Origin: Berberis thunbergii
Lineage: Eukaryota; Streptophyta; Magnoliopsida; Ranunculales; Berberidaceae
Reading direction: 5' to 3'
DNA: 64,000 bases
NCBI GenBank assembly: GCA_003290165.1
Contig: QNQO01000834.1
Coordinates: 372,001-436,000, forward strand
The notes beneath the pieces were generated by a model that did not search any database, was not told where the DNA came from, and saw nothing but the letters and a program-made list of their open reading frames with translations. Shown piece by piece: positions 11,137 to 20,906 of this stretch (position 1 is its first letter; each line of letters begins with the position of its first letter). A program made the translations under genes and the position numbers.

Positions 11137-11726
11137 TTTGCTTTTGTTACCGACTTAAGTTTGGGCAATGAAGAACAAAAAAAAAATCAGACAGAGAAGA
11201 AGAGTTGCAGTGCAAAAAAAACAACTCTCTTAACTTTGTGAATTGCCCTCTCTTTGCTTTTGTTACTGATTTGAGTTTGGGCAGAGAAGAACAAAAAATA
11301 AAAAATAAAACAAATCAGACAGAAGAAAAAAAAAATGGCAGCATCATACCAAAAAAAAATCATCAAAAAGAGGGCAGCATAAGAAGAAGAAGAAGAAACA
11401 TACTTGATTTAAAGGAAGCAACACCTAATTTGAAAGAGAGGAACCTGATTAGAAGGAAAGGAATCTGATTTGAAGAAGAAATCTTGAAAACCCACATAGC
11501 AGCCGCCACCAATTCTCTTGTCTAAAACTCTAAATACCCCCCCCCCCCCCCCCCCTAAAAGACAAGTGGGCTGCAATGAGCTTTTGATTTTTAAGCTGCA
11601 AATTGATTGAGACGGCTCGAGGCGCTTGAGGCATGAGGCGGTCACTTTACCGCTCCGCCTCGCCCCATTTTGAGGCATCCCTTTGCCAAAATGCCTCGAA
11701 GCGCGCCTAAGCATCCGTCTTAACAA
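10491..11726. mobile_element. Non-autonomous TIR transposon (1236 bp)
   Basis: The left end TAGTTAAGACG and the right end CGTCTTAACAA are imperfect inverted repeats, followed inward by GAGGCG/CGCCTC-rich subterminal DNA. CAGTG flanks both sides (10486-10490 and 11727-11731). The interior has A-rich blocks with repeated ATGGCAGCA and ATGTAATGGCAG phrases, a thrice-repeated TTTGGGCA...AGAAC block, and a 19-C run. No transposase is seen. A 5-bp duplication does not fit the usual 8 (hAT), 9 (Mutator) or 3 bp (PIF, CACTA), so the superfamily is left open. Confidence 0.8.
11537..11555. repeat. Poly-C tract (19 C)
   Basis: An uninterrupted run of 19 C inside the TIR element. Runs this long are error-prone in sequencing, so the exact length is uncertain. 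Confidence 0.9.
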
Positions 11727-12020
11727 CAGTGGTTTGAAGACGAATGTCTAGTTTTGTTAAAGATAGGTGATTTGTATTTATTTGATATGGGTGATTGTTT
11801 CAGAGTCAATAAGTTTTTCACCAATTTGAAAATTATTAGAATTAACTATTCATTCAACGATTTCGATTCTAAGGTATGGATGGGTCAGCTGTGAATTCGC
11901 TTGGCATCCTCGCATTTTTTTGTTGTTTGTTCTTCTTCAGCTGTTTTTCTTGTTGATTGTTGGTTTCATGACGGCTATGTCAACATTAATAATGACAAGG
12001 ATGATAATAATGTGTTTTTC

Positions 12021-13500
12021 TGGTAAAAACAAAAAACTCGATAATGACGGTGTCAGTTTTAGTGATACTTGATGGTCAAAAATGAAACAACAGAAAATAA
12101 AAGAGGAACAGGAAAGGGCAGAGATAGCAAACTTTGAATATCATGACAAGTACAACAAGCACGACCCATGAGAAACCACAGATCTGAATAAATATGGGAT
12201 AGATATCAGTTCAAGAAGAAATGAAACCTAATCAACAAAGTATAACAAAAATGTATGCTACAGTTACAAAGTACCAGCAAAATAGTAAAAGAACCTAAAC
12301 ATTCTCAAAGATTGATAAGACACGGGGTTTGGTTTGATACCCCCTGGTCCATTCTCATCTTAAAGATTCAATTAGCATTTATTCAAATGATGACATATTC
12401 TTTCTCCTGTGGAAAATACAGTGTCAAAAAATGGTTACACTATAGTTGTACAGGGGATGATAAATATTCTCGAAGTTATGCATTGCATGTTTGTATTATG
12501 CCAAGTTCAATTATCTGCTGTAGTAGATTATTAACTGAAGTCCATGTACATCATCTTCACTTGCTTTATAATGCAAACAAAACAAAACAGTTTCTTATGT
12601 ACAAGCAAAAAACCTTCAGCTAAACGATTGAGAACTTAAAACACCAAAATAAGTTTATATATAAACTTAGTTCATGGTTGATATTTGTTTCATCAATGGT
12701 TGGGAGTTAAAGTTGTCATTTATGTCTTACAGTTCACAAAAAGAATGCATGGCTTCCATTCCCATACCCAACATGTGAGTTTTTTTTAATTGATTATTGA
12801 TGGTGGTTAGGCATATGGGATAACGAAAACTTAAGTGAGATTAAGAATACAATGTGTATATTTATCAGCTTAACGAAGTTTTGACGAATTATGATGGGTT
12901 GTTATTCTTATAAAAAAATAAATCGATCGATGGTAAAATCTATTTATTTATTTTTCTCAAATATTTATAAAACTCGAAGGTAAAATTCTATCAAGATACT
13001 AATATGTTCATAAAATTAAAAGATATTAGATACTATAAGAGCTCAGTTCCTAGCAAGATATACATGTAAACATACGATCAGCTTATCCTGGCCTAAATAA
13101 ATATGAAATGAAACAAAAGTATCATATCACATGAATCTAGTATATGTGCTGGGTTTTAGCATGGGAAACTTTGTAATGCAGTCAACAGAGATGTACAAAG
13201 CCGGTTAGAGAGCTGGAATCAGTAGTCAGAAATGACCAAGTTCTTGAAAATGTACCAAACTAAGGAAGATCTGTTTGCATAAGTATATAAAATTTCTTCC
13301 AATTACATTACTATCTCAAACATTTGATCATGATGTGTATGAAAATATTTCAAAGATCATTATCATCTTCATCTACCTAATTTAAGTTTGTTGACACGTG
13401 TTTTATTCAACACACTAAAGCACAAAAGAACCTAACCAAGCATCACTTTTTTGTGTAATAATTACACAAGGACCTGGTGAGTGAGAGGGCAAGAAGTGTA
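12021..13500. other. Non-coding DNA between relics
   Basis: AT-rich DNA between the inverted TAF1C copy and the third callose synthase piece. The 122-codon plus-strand frame at 12255-12623 shows no motif or codon bias and is probably chance. No transposon ends were recognised. Confidence 0.4.
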
Positions 13501-13748
13501 CCACCAGTGAAGTATCCTTTCCAGTGAGATGAAGCTTGTAAACTATGCCATATTGAAACATGAAAAACCTCAAACTCAAAATCATTTCCAAGATGCGGCC
13601 TCTTACAGTTTGGATATGCATCTGCAGGAACAAGAGAGCACGTTCAATCACATATTGTCCACAAGAACCTCAGAGACCACTTAGATAAATAAGAAGTAAA
13701 CTATACAAGCGATCTAAGAAGAATACCATAAATTGTATAAAAACTGAG

Positions 13749-14072
13749 GTGTGTTTGGTTGCATGGAATCCTATGTCATGGGAATTCGTGAAGGGATCCC
13801 TACATTATAGGCTTAATTGATGTATCACTCCACATCCACCATTTGATTTTGTGATCAATGGTAGAAATGGAATTTCCATGAATATGGGAATCACAGTCCT
13901 TGATCCCCAAAGTATGTGATTCTCATGTTCACGGGACTTTCATTCCCACCATTGATCACAAAATCAAAAGATGGATGTGGAGTAATACATCAAATTAGCC
14001 TAAAATGTGTGAGTCCCCCTAAAATGCCTCATGGATTCTTATGGCATAAGATTCTATGCAACCAAACACACC
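13749..14072. mobile_element. Fold-back MITE (324 bp)
   Basis: The ends GGTGTGTTTGGTTGCAT and ATGCAACCAAACACACC are long inverted repeats. Further inside, CCATTTGATTTTGTGATCAATGG pairs with CCATTGATCACAAAATCAAAAG, so most of the element folds into one hairpin. CTGA flanks both ends (13745-13748, 14073-14076). The TIR style GGTGTGTTTGGTTGC is common in plant MITEs. It lies in an intron of the callose synthase relic. Confidence 0.85.
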
Positions 14073-14079
14073 CTGAGTG

Positions 14080-14860
14080 GAAGAGCCATATTCAAGTGTG
14101 ATAAACAGCGAATGAGTAAAGAGAAGAATTTTGTGGATGGAGTAGAAGAATTCTGGGTTTCCAACAATCCTGAAAAGAAAACGAGATTCAGAGTCCTTTC
14201 AAAATCGTCCCTGATCCCACTAACCAATATGGAAAAGTGTACAGTCGACGAACATGCCAACACTTTTCTTTTCAGACAAGAAACACAATTAACATGGCCC
14301 AGGAAATGCTATTACCAGTAAGATTATTACATTCTTTATACATTCTAACAACAAACATTATCATTATTACTAGCACAATTAAAAAATAGATAAATGGATA
14401 ATTTAATTAACAATTAATAAATGGGAAATCATTAGCTAATTTCTTACAAATATAATGAAATATTACAACTAATGTCATGCAACTGTGTGCCCTGAATTTT
14501 TAAAATAAGACGACAGTAGGTCGATGACTAGATTGGAATAAATGAGTACAACACATTCAGAGAAATGATCTAATCTGAGTATATGAGAATATGATTGACC
14601 CAACAGATATAAAAATCAATTATGCAAAATGTATTTTAACACACTTCCATTTAAAGACAAAAAGCTGCTGTGTCATAGAATCATTGACCTGTTAAAGATA
14701 ACAAATATTAGAGGCGCATTTATGGCTCAAGAATCTCAATTAACAACAAAAAACCAAGACGCGATTGATTCATATCTGTCTGAATCGGCTCTATGTTAGA
14801 TTAATTACTCATTTCGATAAAGTGTTTGCATCAATGCAGTGATGAAAACATAAAGCACGA
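14080..14860. other. Unassigned stretch within the callose synthase relic
   Basis: By position this should hold the exon or exons between pieces 2 and 3. I could not match its minus-strand frames (for example 14263-14054) to the family. It is AT-rich and may be intron plus decayed exon. Confidence 0.3.
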
Positions 14861-15689
14861 ACCTTCAGCAGTCCTAGTTCAAGTATAAAACCCATTATCA
14901 TTGGCACTGCCGTAAAAATTTCAATTTGGACCAAGATTTGAGCATTTAGAGCTGCATCCAGAGCTGTGCTTCTCAACATCCTAGCCTCCCGAGAGATTCC
15001 AAGATCAAGACCAGAGAAAGCCTGGTTTTAATAGAATTATACATTAGATCAATATTTAAAGCTAATTTCAGAAAGTAACTAATCGTACCAACATAACATC
15101 GTTAACTCTTAAATCCTGGGTAACAACAAGGGTATGCGTAGTGTTGGGTAGGTCAGCTCAAAAACTTCCAAAATATTACGCTATTTAATCCCAGTTGTAA
15201 ATAACCTGCATTTTTTTAATCAGATTTGGCTTTTACATCAATGTTTCTATATGGAATTTAACATTCGAAAGATACGTGAAACCTTTCATGAAAGCATCGG
15301 TCCACTGGAATGAACAATAGTGCATCCAAGTGTCTAAACGATGTGTCCTAGTCACATAGCTGAAAAGTAAAATATTATATGCTAAAGAGAAAGTCAAGGA
15401 TCAGCAGAGGTGCTCAAACTCTAGGAATAGCATTAAGGTTTTGATGAATGTGAGGATCACTTGTCATTTCCATAATTATCAGTTATTTGAGAAAGCTAAA
15501 TTTACAGTTTATAACTATCAATTGTATCCCCAGTAAGTGTAAGAAAATTCAATTAGCAGGGCCATAATTGCAGTATTGCACTAGCCTTAGAAACATCGTA
15601 TTAATTAAAGTTGGGAAGTAAAGGCTATCAGAGTACTTGTACTTACCAGATAAGCTCTACCATAAAAGAAAACATACTCTATTAGAACA

Positions 15690-16236
15690 GTCATCTGCAT
15701 CATTAACAAAGTCTTCTTAGAAAATTGTAGATATAGCTATATGCCAAGTGAAATGATATGCTTTAATGATATAAATTAGGAAGGTCAATCATAATATAAA
15801 TCCCTACCATTAGGAATGACTACATGCACCAACATACAACATAATACAAAACTGAAAAGCTTGAAGTATATCACAAATAAATATATATAAATCAAAGGAC
15901 CAAGGGGTTAAAGAAATAAAATTATGTGACACACCTGCGTATATATCTTCGCTCTGAGAATACATGAAAAGTACTATTTCCGTGGGCTTGGTTTTTTTCC
16001 AGCCACCTGAGAGTAAACATTTCATCAGTGAAATTCTGTCTCTCCGAATTTCTAGAATTAAAGCACAATCCTTACAACCACAAGCATGTTGAAACTTAAT
16101 AACTTCTTTAGGTTAGCTCAAGTACTAGATGCTAACGAATTGGTATTTTTCTCTTATAATTTTCCTTCTGAAAAAATAAACGAACAAAATGGCTTCAGAA
16201 AACTATAAATAAGTTTGTAAAATCAGGGGGACTTAC
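15690..16236. other. Junction between callose synthase and TAF1C relics
   Basis: Both neighbouring minus-strand genes are truncated here: TAF1C loses its 3' exons and callose synthase its 5' exons. A possible exon on the minus strand (about 16012-15945, flanked by CTCTCAG and CAGGTGTG) has no clear family match. Confidence 0.35.
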
Positions 16237-18944
16237 TTGGATATTGGATGTGGCTAAAAAATCTTGATATCATTTTGAGAATTGTCTATGGAGTAGTTTG
16301 TACGCTTTCACCTCGTCCTTGGAGTCGAATTTCATTGGAAAAAAATCAAAATTCAGCTTTATAGGGCAGAGATCATCAAACATCTCTATACCAACTGCTT
16401 CCTCTGGAGGATTGGTAGTAGGATGCTTCACACGTCTTTTGACAATGAAGGTATCAAACTTCTCATCTTCATAAATAGGATCTTCCTGTGAAATATCCTT
16501 GTTCAACTTGTTTTCCCTGAAAATGCAGTGGGTTTATAAAATAATAAAGACGTGGGTTTGTTTGGAACCAACCCATTTCTCCTCTCCATCATTGGCAAGG
16601 GAGACAACACCGGAACCATCCAAACCAAGACAGGAATCATTCAAACCAGGACAGGATTCTGATGAAAGCATATCATTAGCTGCCCTCTTGACCACATCAC
16701 ATTGGTGGGCCAGTTCTTCCTCAGTCGAAAACTTATTCACTTCATCTTCTGATGCCAAACAATTCTTTACATCAACTTCACAAAGAGTGAGTAAAAGAGG
16801 CAGAGGAAGCAAGGGACCAACAAGGTCATTCTTAAGTGGCTTCTTGTGTGACACCTTGTTGCTTATGCTTGAAGGCGTCTTTTGGGAAAATGGTGGCATT
16901 TGGGGCATGTCTGGAATGTCTATAAAATCTAAATTGATCGTTCTATGGTCTACAAGAGCGTCCAAGACTTCTGAACAAGCAGTAAATGCCAGCTGTGATA
17001 GATCTACTGTTAAGCCTGCCCAAATCCTATTTGAGGCAACTTCATGTATGCTCATCGGGCAACCAATAGTATTATTAACATTGGCAATCGCAGGAGGTGA
17101 ACCCAAACTGTCAACTCCACCAGCTTTTAACATATCACAAATGAGTTTGCACCTGTTCCGAGTAAATTTCATTGTTTTATAGGCATCAGAGCGGGGGTTT
17201 TGCACTTTTGAAAGCAAGATGCTAGAAAGATCACCATTCAGGTATCCAAGTAGATAATCGAGATTCAAGTACCTAAATCTCCTCACAAATTTGTATTCTC
17301 GTCACCAAGAAAACAAGGAAGAGAATTTTTCACCCTTGATTTGTTCAATTCCTGACCACAACAATCCCATGAAGCATGGTATTGTTGTGATTCTAGCCTC
17401 CAGAGGAAACAAGCCTTATTAATGTGAACCCACTAAGCCCATTAGGTTTCGGCTGTGTAATGATACAAAACCCCAAAATCCTTTCTTTTCTCAGTGGGGG
17501 AAATGTTGCATTAGAAAATATCTCTCTCAAGAGGCAGTCTCCACAACAACACTTATTACCAGATAAGTGAAGCTTTGAAGGTAACTCCCATGCATAGAAG
17601 GAATTGCTAAAGTTATAAACTTTAGAAGCTACTGACCCATGAGGTACTGGCGAAGGTGGTTCATAGCAGAAGAGATTGAACTCGCCACTTAAAAAGGATC
17701 CCAATAAAATGGCAAAACCAGAATCAGTAGCCCACTTATAATCGTCCTCCTCCGCCAATGACCTTAGCTCTGACAATTTGAAGACATTGATGTACCGGGG
17801 GTTATCAAGCTTATAAGTCCATTGCAACAAAGGGGTCATTGGCTTTCTAGTATCTAAGAGGAACAAATAATTATCAGTTGCCACACTGTAGTAGAACCCA
17901 TTGGAACCAGCCTTGCAGAACGCAATAAATTTCTCATTTCCTATTGAATGATTAAAAACAAACATTTCTATTTTGGCTAAAATGTTGACATTGCCATCGT
18001 GAAACCAGCAATCAGCAAGAAAAACAGCTGAAGAAGAACAAACAACAAAAATGCAAGGATGCCAAGCGAACTCACAGCCGACCCATACATCCTTAGAATC
18101 GAAATCATTGAATGAATAGTTGATTCTAGTTCCTTTCAACTTGGTGGAAAACTCATTTACTCTGAAACAATCACCCATATCAAATAAATACAATTCACCA
18201 TTCTCTAACAAAACTAAACATTCTTCGTCTAAATGTGGACTCCAACAAGAATGTACAACCATGTGATTAAACCTTTTGGTACCTAAATAAACTAAAACAA
18301 GTTTTGCCAAATCGGGACCCCACTTACTCATCTCTACTCTATACCAGCACTTACTCATCTCTACTCTATACCAGTGCACAGCATATAATGTAGTATCCGA
18401 AAGAAAGCCAATAACTAGCGAATTACCTGAAGAAGAAGTAACAGAAATTTGAAGAATTCGACAACTGAACTCTTGGTTTGCCACATACATATTGCATTCA
18501 TCGACGGATAATTGGGGCTTGGACTCTTCTTCTTCTAGTGATAATAATTTGACAAACCCAACCCGATCCAAATTATGGCCAGTGGGGAAAAAATAAAAAA
18601 AAATTTGGCATTGGGAGGAGGACATCTAAGGATTTGAAGATTGTTGTTAGACATTGTTGTGGGCTCATTGGACTCGATTGGGTTGAGAGAGGGAGCGATA
18701 AGAGGACGACGTGCAGAGATGCGAGGGAGTGGGTAATCAAAAAGGAGACATGGAGAAGAGAGGAACAAGGGGTGAAGAAGAGAGGACCTAAGAGTTTTGC
18801 AGATTGCCCATGGAGGAGAAGTGGTGGGTTGTACACGGACGAGATAGACCAGATTGACTTCCATTCTTCTGACAATCTCTCTCTCTTTCTTTCGTAGGGA
18901 GTTCGAAATCTGGGGCTTCTATATATGGAATCTTTCACAAACAC
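16237..18944 (-). pseudogene. TAF1C-like (RNA polymerase I SL1/TIF-IB subunit), frame-disrupted
   Basis: The minus strand encodes, in pieces, a plant TAF1C-like protein, which helps recruit RNA polymerase I to rRNA promoters in the nucleolus. N-terminus: SEEWKSIWSISSVYNPP (from about 18870). Then FFPTGHNLDRVGF, YLGTKRFNHMVVHSCWSPHL, LYLFDMGDCF, FAWHPCIFVVCSS (18625-17393); YLLGYLNGDL, SIHEVASNRIWA, PQMPPF, LLPLPLLLTL (17286-16537); FDDLCPIKLNF, KLLHRQFSK (16506-16270), ending at a GTAAGT donor at 16236. Breaks seen: a frameshift in the N-terminal third, one in a T run near 18600, single-base losses near 17397 and 17290, a TAA at 16534-16536, and TGA where QFSKW is expected (about 16271). No good ATG precedes SEEW. 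Later exons are missing. Either a pseudogene or, for the homopolymer shifts, partly sequence error. Confidence 0.82.
18321..18374 (-). repeat. 27-bp tandem duplication inside the TAF1C relic
   Basis: Two perfect copies of a 27-bp unit (18321-18347 and 18348-18374) add nine in-frame residues, repeating WYRVEMSK. The inverted copy at 10.4 kb has the unit once, so this duplication is specific to this locus. Confidence 0.9.
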
Positions 18945-19559
18945 TGAAGCTTTCAGATTTGATGAAAGTGAAAAGAAGTGGACAGAGTTACCGGTAAGTA
19001 GAGACGCAGCACCCTTCTATCTCACTGTCTAATTCAATCCAAAGCCCAATTCACTCGAAACCCTTATTTAACCCAAATAAAACTCCCAAGTCAATCCTAA
19101 AAAATAAAATCCGGAGTCTAATTCATCTCAAACATTACCTCGTCTAGTAATAAAATTGTTTTCATATATTTTTTTTAAACCCAACATAAAAGTACAAAAA
19201 TAAATTTGAGTGATTTTATAAATTTCAAATTTTTATTTAATAGAATTATTGATTTCCAATGTATTTTTTTAAACTATATAACAAGAGGTTTGATTTTTTT
19301 TAATGATAATCCATAATTTGTTTTTACATTTGGTAATTTAATGACCTATTTGGGGAGTGTCAGTAGAAGGCACGAACCAAGAATTGGGGTGGCATGCCGA
19401 AGGTATGATATTGTATGGCATGGCACGAGTAGACGCTATGTGAAAAGTGTATGGTCGTGTCAACGACACAACTGGTACACTAGTTAATTATTAATATAAA
19501 CAAATATTTTATAGAAATGTGACAAACCTTTTATATTTAAAATTCATTTTTCTTTTATC
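18945..19559. other. Upstream flank of the TAF1C relic, no gene
   Basis: AT-rich DNA; it would have held the promoter of the TAF1C-like gene. A segment at about 19360-19475 has repeated GGCATGGCACGA-type phrases and CGTGTCAACGACACA, possibly an old repeat fragment. Confidence 0.4.
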
Positions 19560-19577
19560 ACAATAACTTTGTCCATT

Positions 19578-19761
19578 GGTAAGTTAATGGAGGGTATAGA
19601 TGGAGGGGACGACCGTTGAAAACTTGGATGAAGACGGTGAATGAAGATATCATTGAGCTTGGATTAGGTGAGAAACTGTGGGAAGATAGTATTGCTTGGA
19701 GGACCAAAATCCATGTAACCGACCCCGAAAATCTCGGAAATGGGCTTTGATGATGATGATG
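19578..19761 (+). mobile_element. 5'-truncated RTE-type LINE (184 bp)
   Basis: This insertion is flanked by an exact 18-bp direct repeat (19560-19577 and 19762-19779), the hallmark of target-primed reverse transcription. It is about 90% similar by eye to the 3' end of the LINE at 41.3-41.9 kb and ends in TGA repeats (TGATGATGATGATG), typical of RTE 3' tails. Only the 3' untranslated tail and the last part of the element are present. Confidence 0.9.
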
Positions 19762-19779
19762 ACAATAACTTTGTCCATT

Positions 19780-20329
19780 CCAAGTTTGACATAATTTGAG
19801 AAATCAAATTCCTTTATAGGCGTTGTTTTCATCCGACTCGAAATATCATATTCATATTAAAAAGTAAGAAGGTTGATTTTTTACTCAGGTGAGTTAGAGT
19901 TTTTTTCATTAAGAAATACAAAAGTTGACTTCTAATTAAAGTAAGAAGTCATAAACTTTTAGTAAACACTTTCTTACTGCTTACTGGAGTGAGAATTTTT
20001 CTTCTAATTAGAAGCAAGTAAAAAGTAAAAACAAATGGTTTGAATATCGGTCAAAGTTTTGATTAAGAACTCAGTCAAAAGTCCCCCCCCCCCCCCCCCC
20101 CCCCCCCGGGTAAGCATTATTTTTGCTTACTAGAGTCATAAGTGTTGCTAATAATTAGAAGCACAAAATAAATGTTATGAATGAGTCAAAGTTTTGATTC
20201 CTTCTATTTTGAAGCAAAAACAAACGCCCCATAATACATTTGTCGCTGAGTAGTTTAAGATCGAGTACCAAACCAACAAATCACTCGAGGATTAGTCAAA
20301 ATTTTGAATGATACATAGTAATATTAATT
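19780..20329. other. Non-coding, with poly-C run
   Basis: AT-rich DNA. GAAGTAAGAAG and AGTTGACTTCT-type phrases recur around 19860-20040. A 25-C run lies at 20083-20107. No gene or transposon end recognised. Confidence 0.4.
20083..20107. repeat. Poly-C tract (25 C)
   Basis: Second long poly-C run in the window; it is followed by GGG. The length may be inexact because of sequencing limits. Confidence 0.9.
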
Positions 20330-20337
20330 TTTTTTAT

Positions 20338-20898
20338 TAGGGGTGGGCAATGTCGGTTCGGTTCGGTTTTGAGCCCCAAATCGATTTCGAACCGATTTAA
20401 TTCGGTTTGTCCAAAACCCAAACCGAAACCGAATTTTGTATTTGTAAACCGATGAATTCGGTTGAACCGAATTTCGGATCGGTTCGGTTCGGTTGGACCG
20501 AAATTTCAGGCTCAAGCATTTGAAAGACTTTCATTAAAACATGTCCAATTTTTTTACAGGTCCAATTTTTTTATAGACTCAATTTTTAGCCCAAAATTGA
20601 AAACTTTGAGAGAATGGGGTGATTTAGTGCAACAGGGTGTATTGCAATGCATTTGTTGCACTAATAAAGTATTGACACCTACTTTTTATTTAATTATTTA
20701 TATATATTTAATTAATCGGTCGGTTCGGTTATAAATTGGTTGGTTCAAAACCGCAAACCGATTTTGAACCGTTTATAATCGGTTCGGTTCGGTTTAAATT
20801 ATTTTCTCTCTACTCATATTTCGGTTCGGTTATCGAACCGAATTTGAAAATCGGTTCGGTCGGTTAACCGAATTTAAATCGGTTTTTGCCCACCCCTA
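20338..20898. mobile_element. hAT-type non-autonomous element (561 bp)
   Basis: Termini TAGGGGTGGGCAA and TTGCCCACCCCTA are inverted repeats. An exact 8-bp target duplication TTTTTTAT lies at 20330-20337 and 20899-20906, which fits hAT. Both subterminal regions are packed with CGGTTCGGTT and AACCGAA motifs, probably transposase-binding arrays. There is no transposase; the interior frame at 20462-20734 is chance. Confidence 0.92.
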
Positions 20899-20906
20899 TT
20901 TTTTAT

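Larger units (their letters stand above)
10276..12020 (+). pseudogene. Inverted partial copy of the TAF1C-like gene
   Basis: The plus strand matches a central part of the minus-strand TAF1C relic 6 kb away. Left part 10276-10490: ICRILQI, GNSLV, KWGPDLAK-like, YLGTKKFNHMVVHSCW. Right part 11727-12020: DECLVLL, LYLFDMGDCFRVN, INYSFNDFDS, FAWHPR. A 1236-bp TIR element separates them. If the element and one 5-bp target copy are removed, the reading frame and length match the other copy. Several stops and frameshifts show it is not functional. It lacks the 27-bp internal duplication of the other copy, so it split off before that or comes from another allele. Confidence 0.85.
8431..15687 (-). pseudogene. 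Callose synthase (glucan synthase-like), 3' exons only, broken
   Basis: Several minus-strand pieces match, in order, the C-terminal membrane region of plant callose synthase, the plasma-membrane enzyme making beta-1,3-glucan. Piece 1 (15687-15640): YVFFYGRAYL, ending at a GTAAGT donor. Piece 2 (about 15020-14867): SGLDLGISREA, STALDAALNAQ, FTAVPMIMGFILE. Piece 3 (about 13622-13510): after a good acceptor (TTCCTGCAG), HIQTVRGRILE, LSLRFFMFQYGIVYKL, LTGKDTSL. Piece 4 (about 9245-9148): FASVLAFIPT, then a GTAAGT donor, with a TAA replacing a codon just upstream. Piece 5 (about 8650-8431): EIARLYDAG, LLFNQAFSRGLEIS, then TGA. The catalytic GT48 half is absent. The gene is truncated at its 5' side next to the TAF1C relic. 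A MITE and the inverted TAF1C copy sit between its exons. The exon coding the segment between pieces 2 and 3 was not found. Confidence 0.8.

Noticed and set aside
12255..12623. 122-codon plus-strand frame
   Set aside because: No motif, low-complexity content, no neighbouring exon signals; fits chance in AT-rich DNA.
16499..17182. 227-codon plus-strand frame
   Set aside because: It is the antisense shadow of the TAF1C-like coding sequence, which has clear family motifs on the minus strand.
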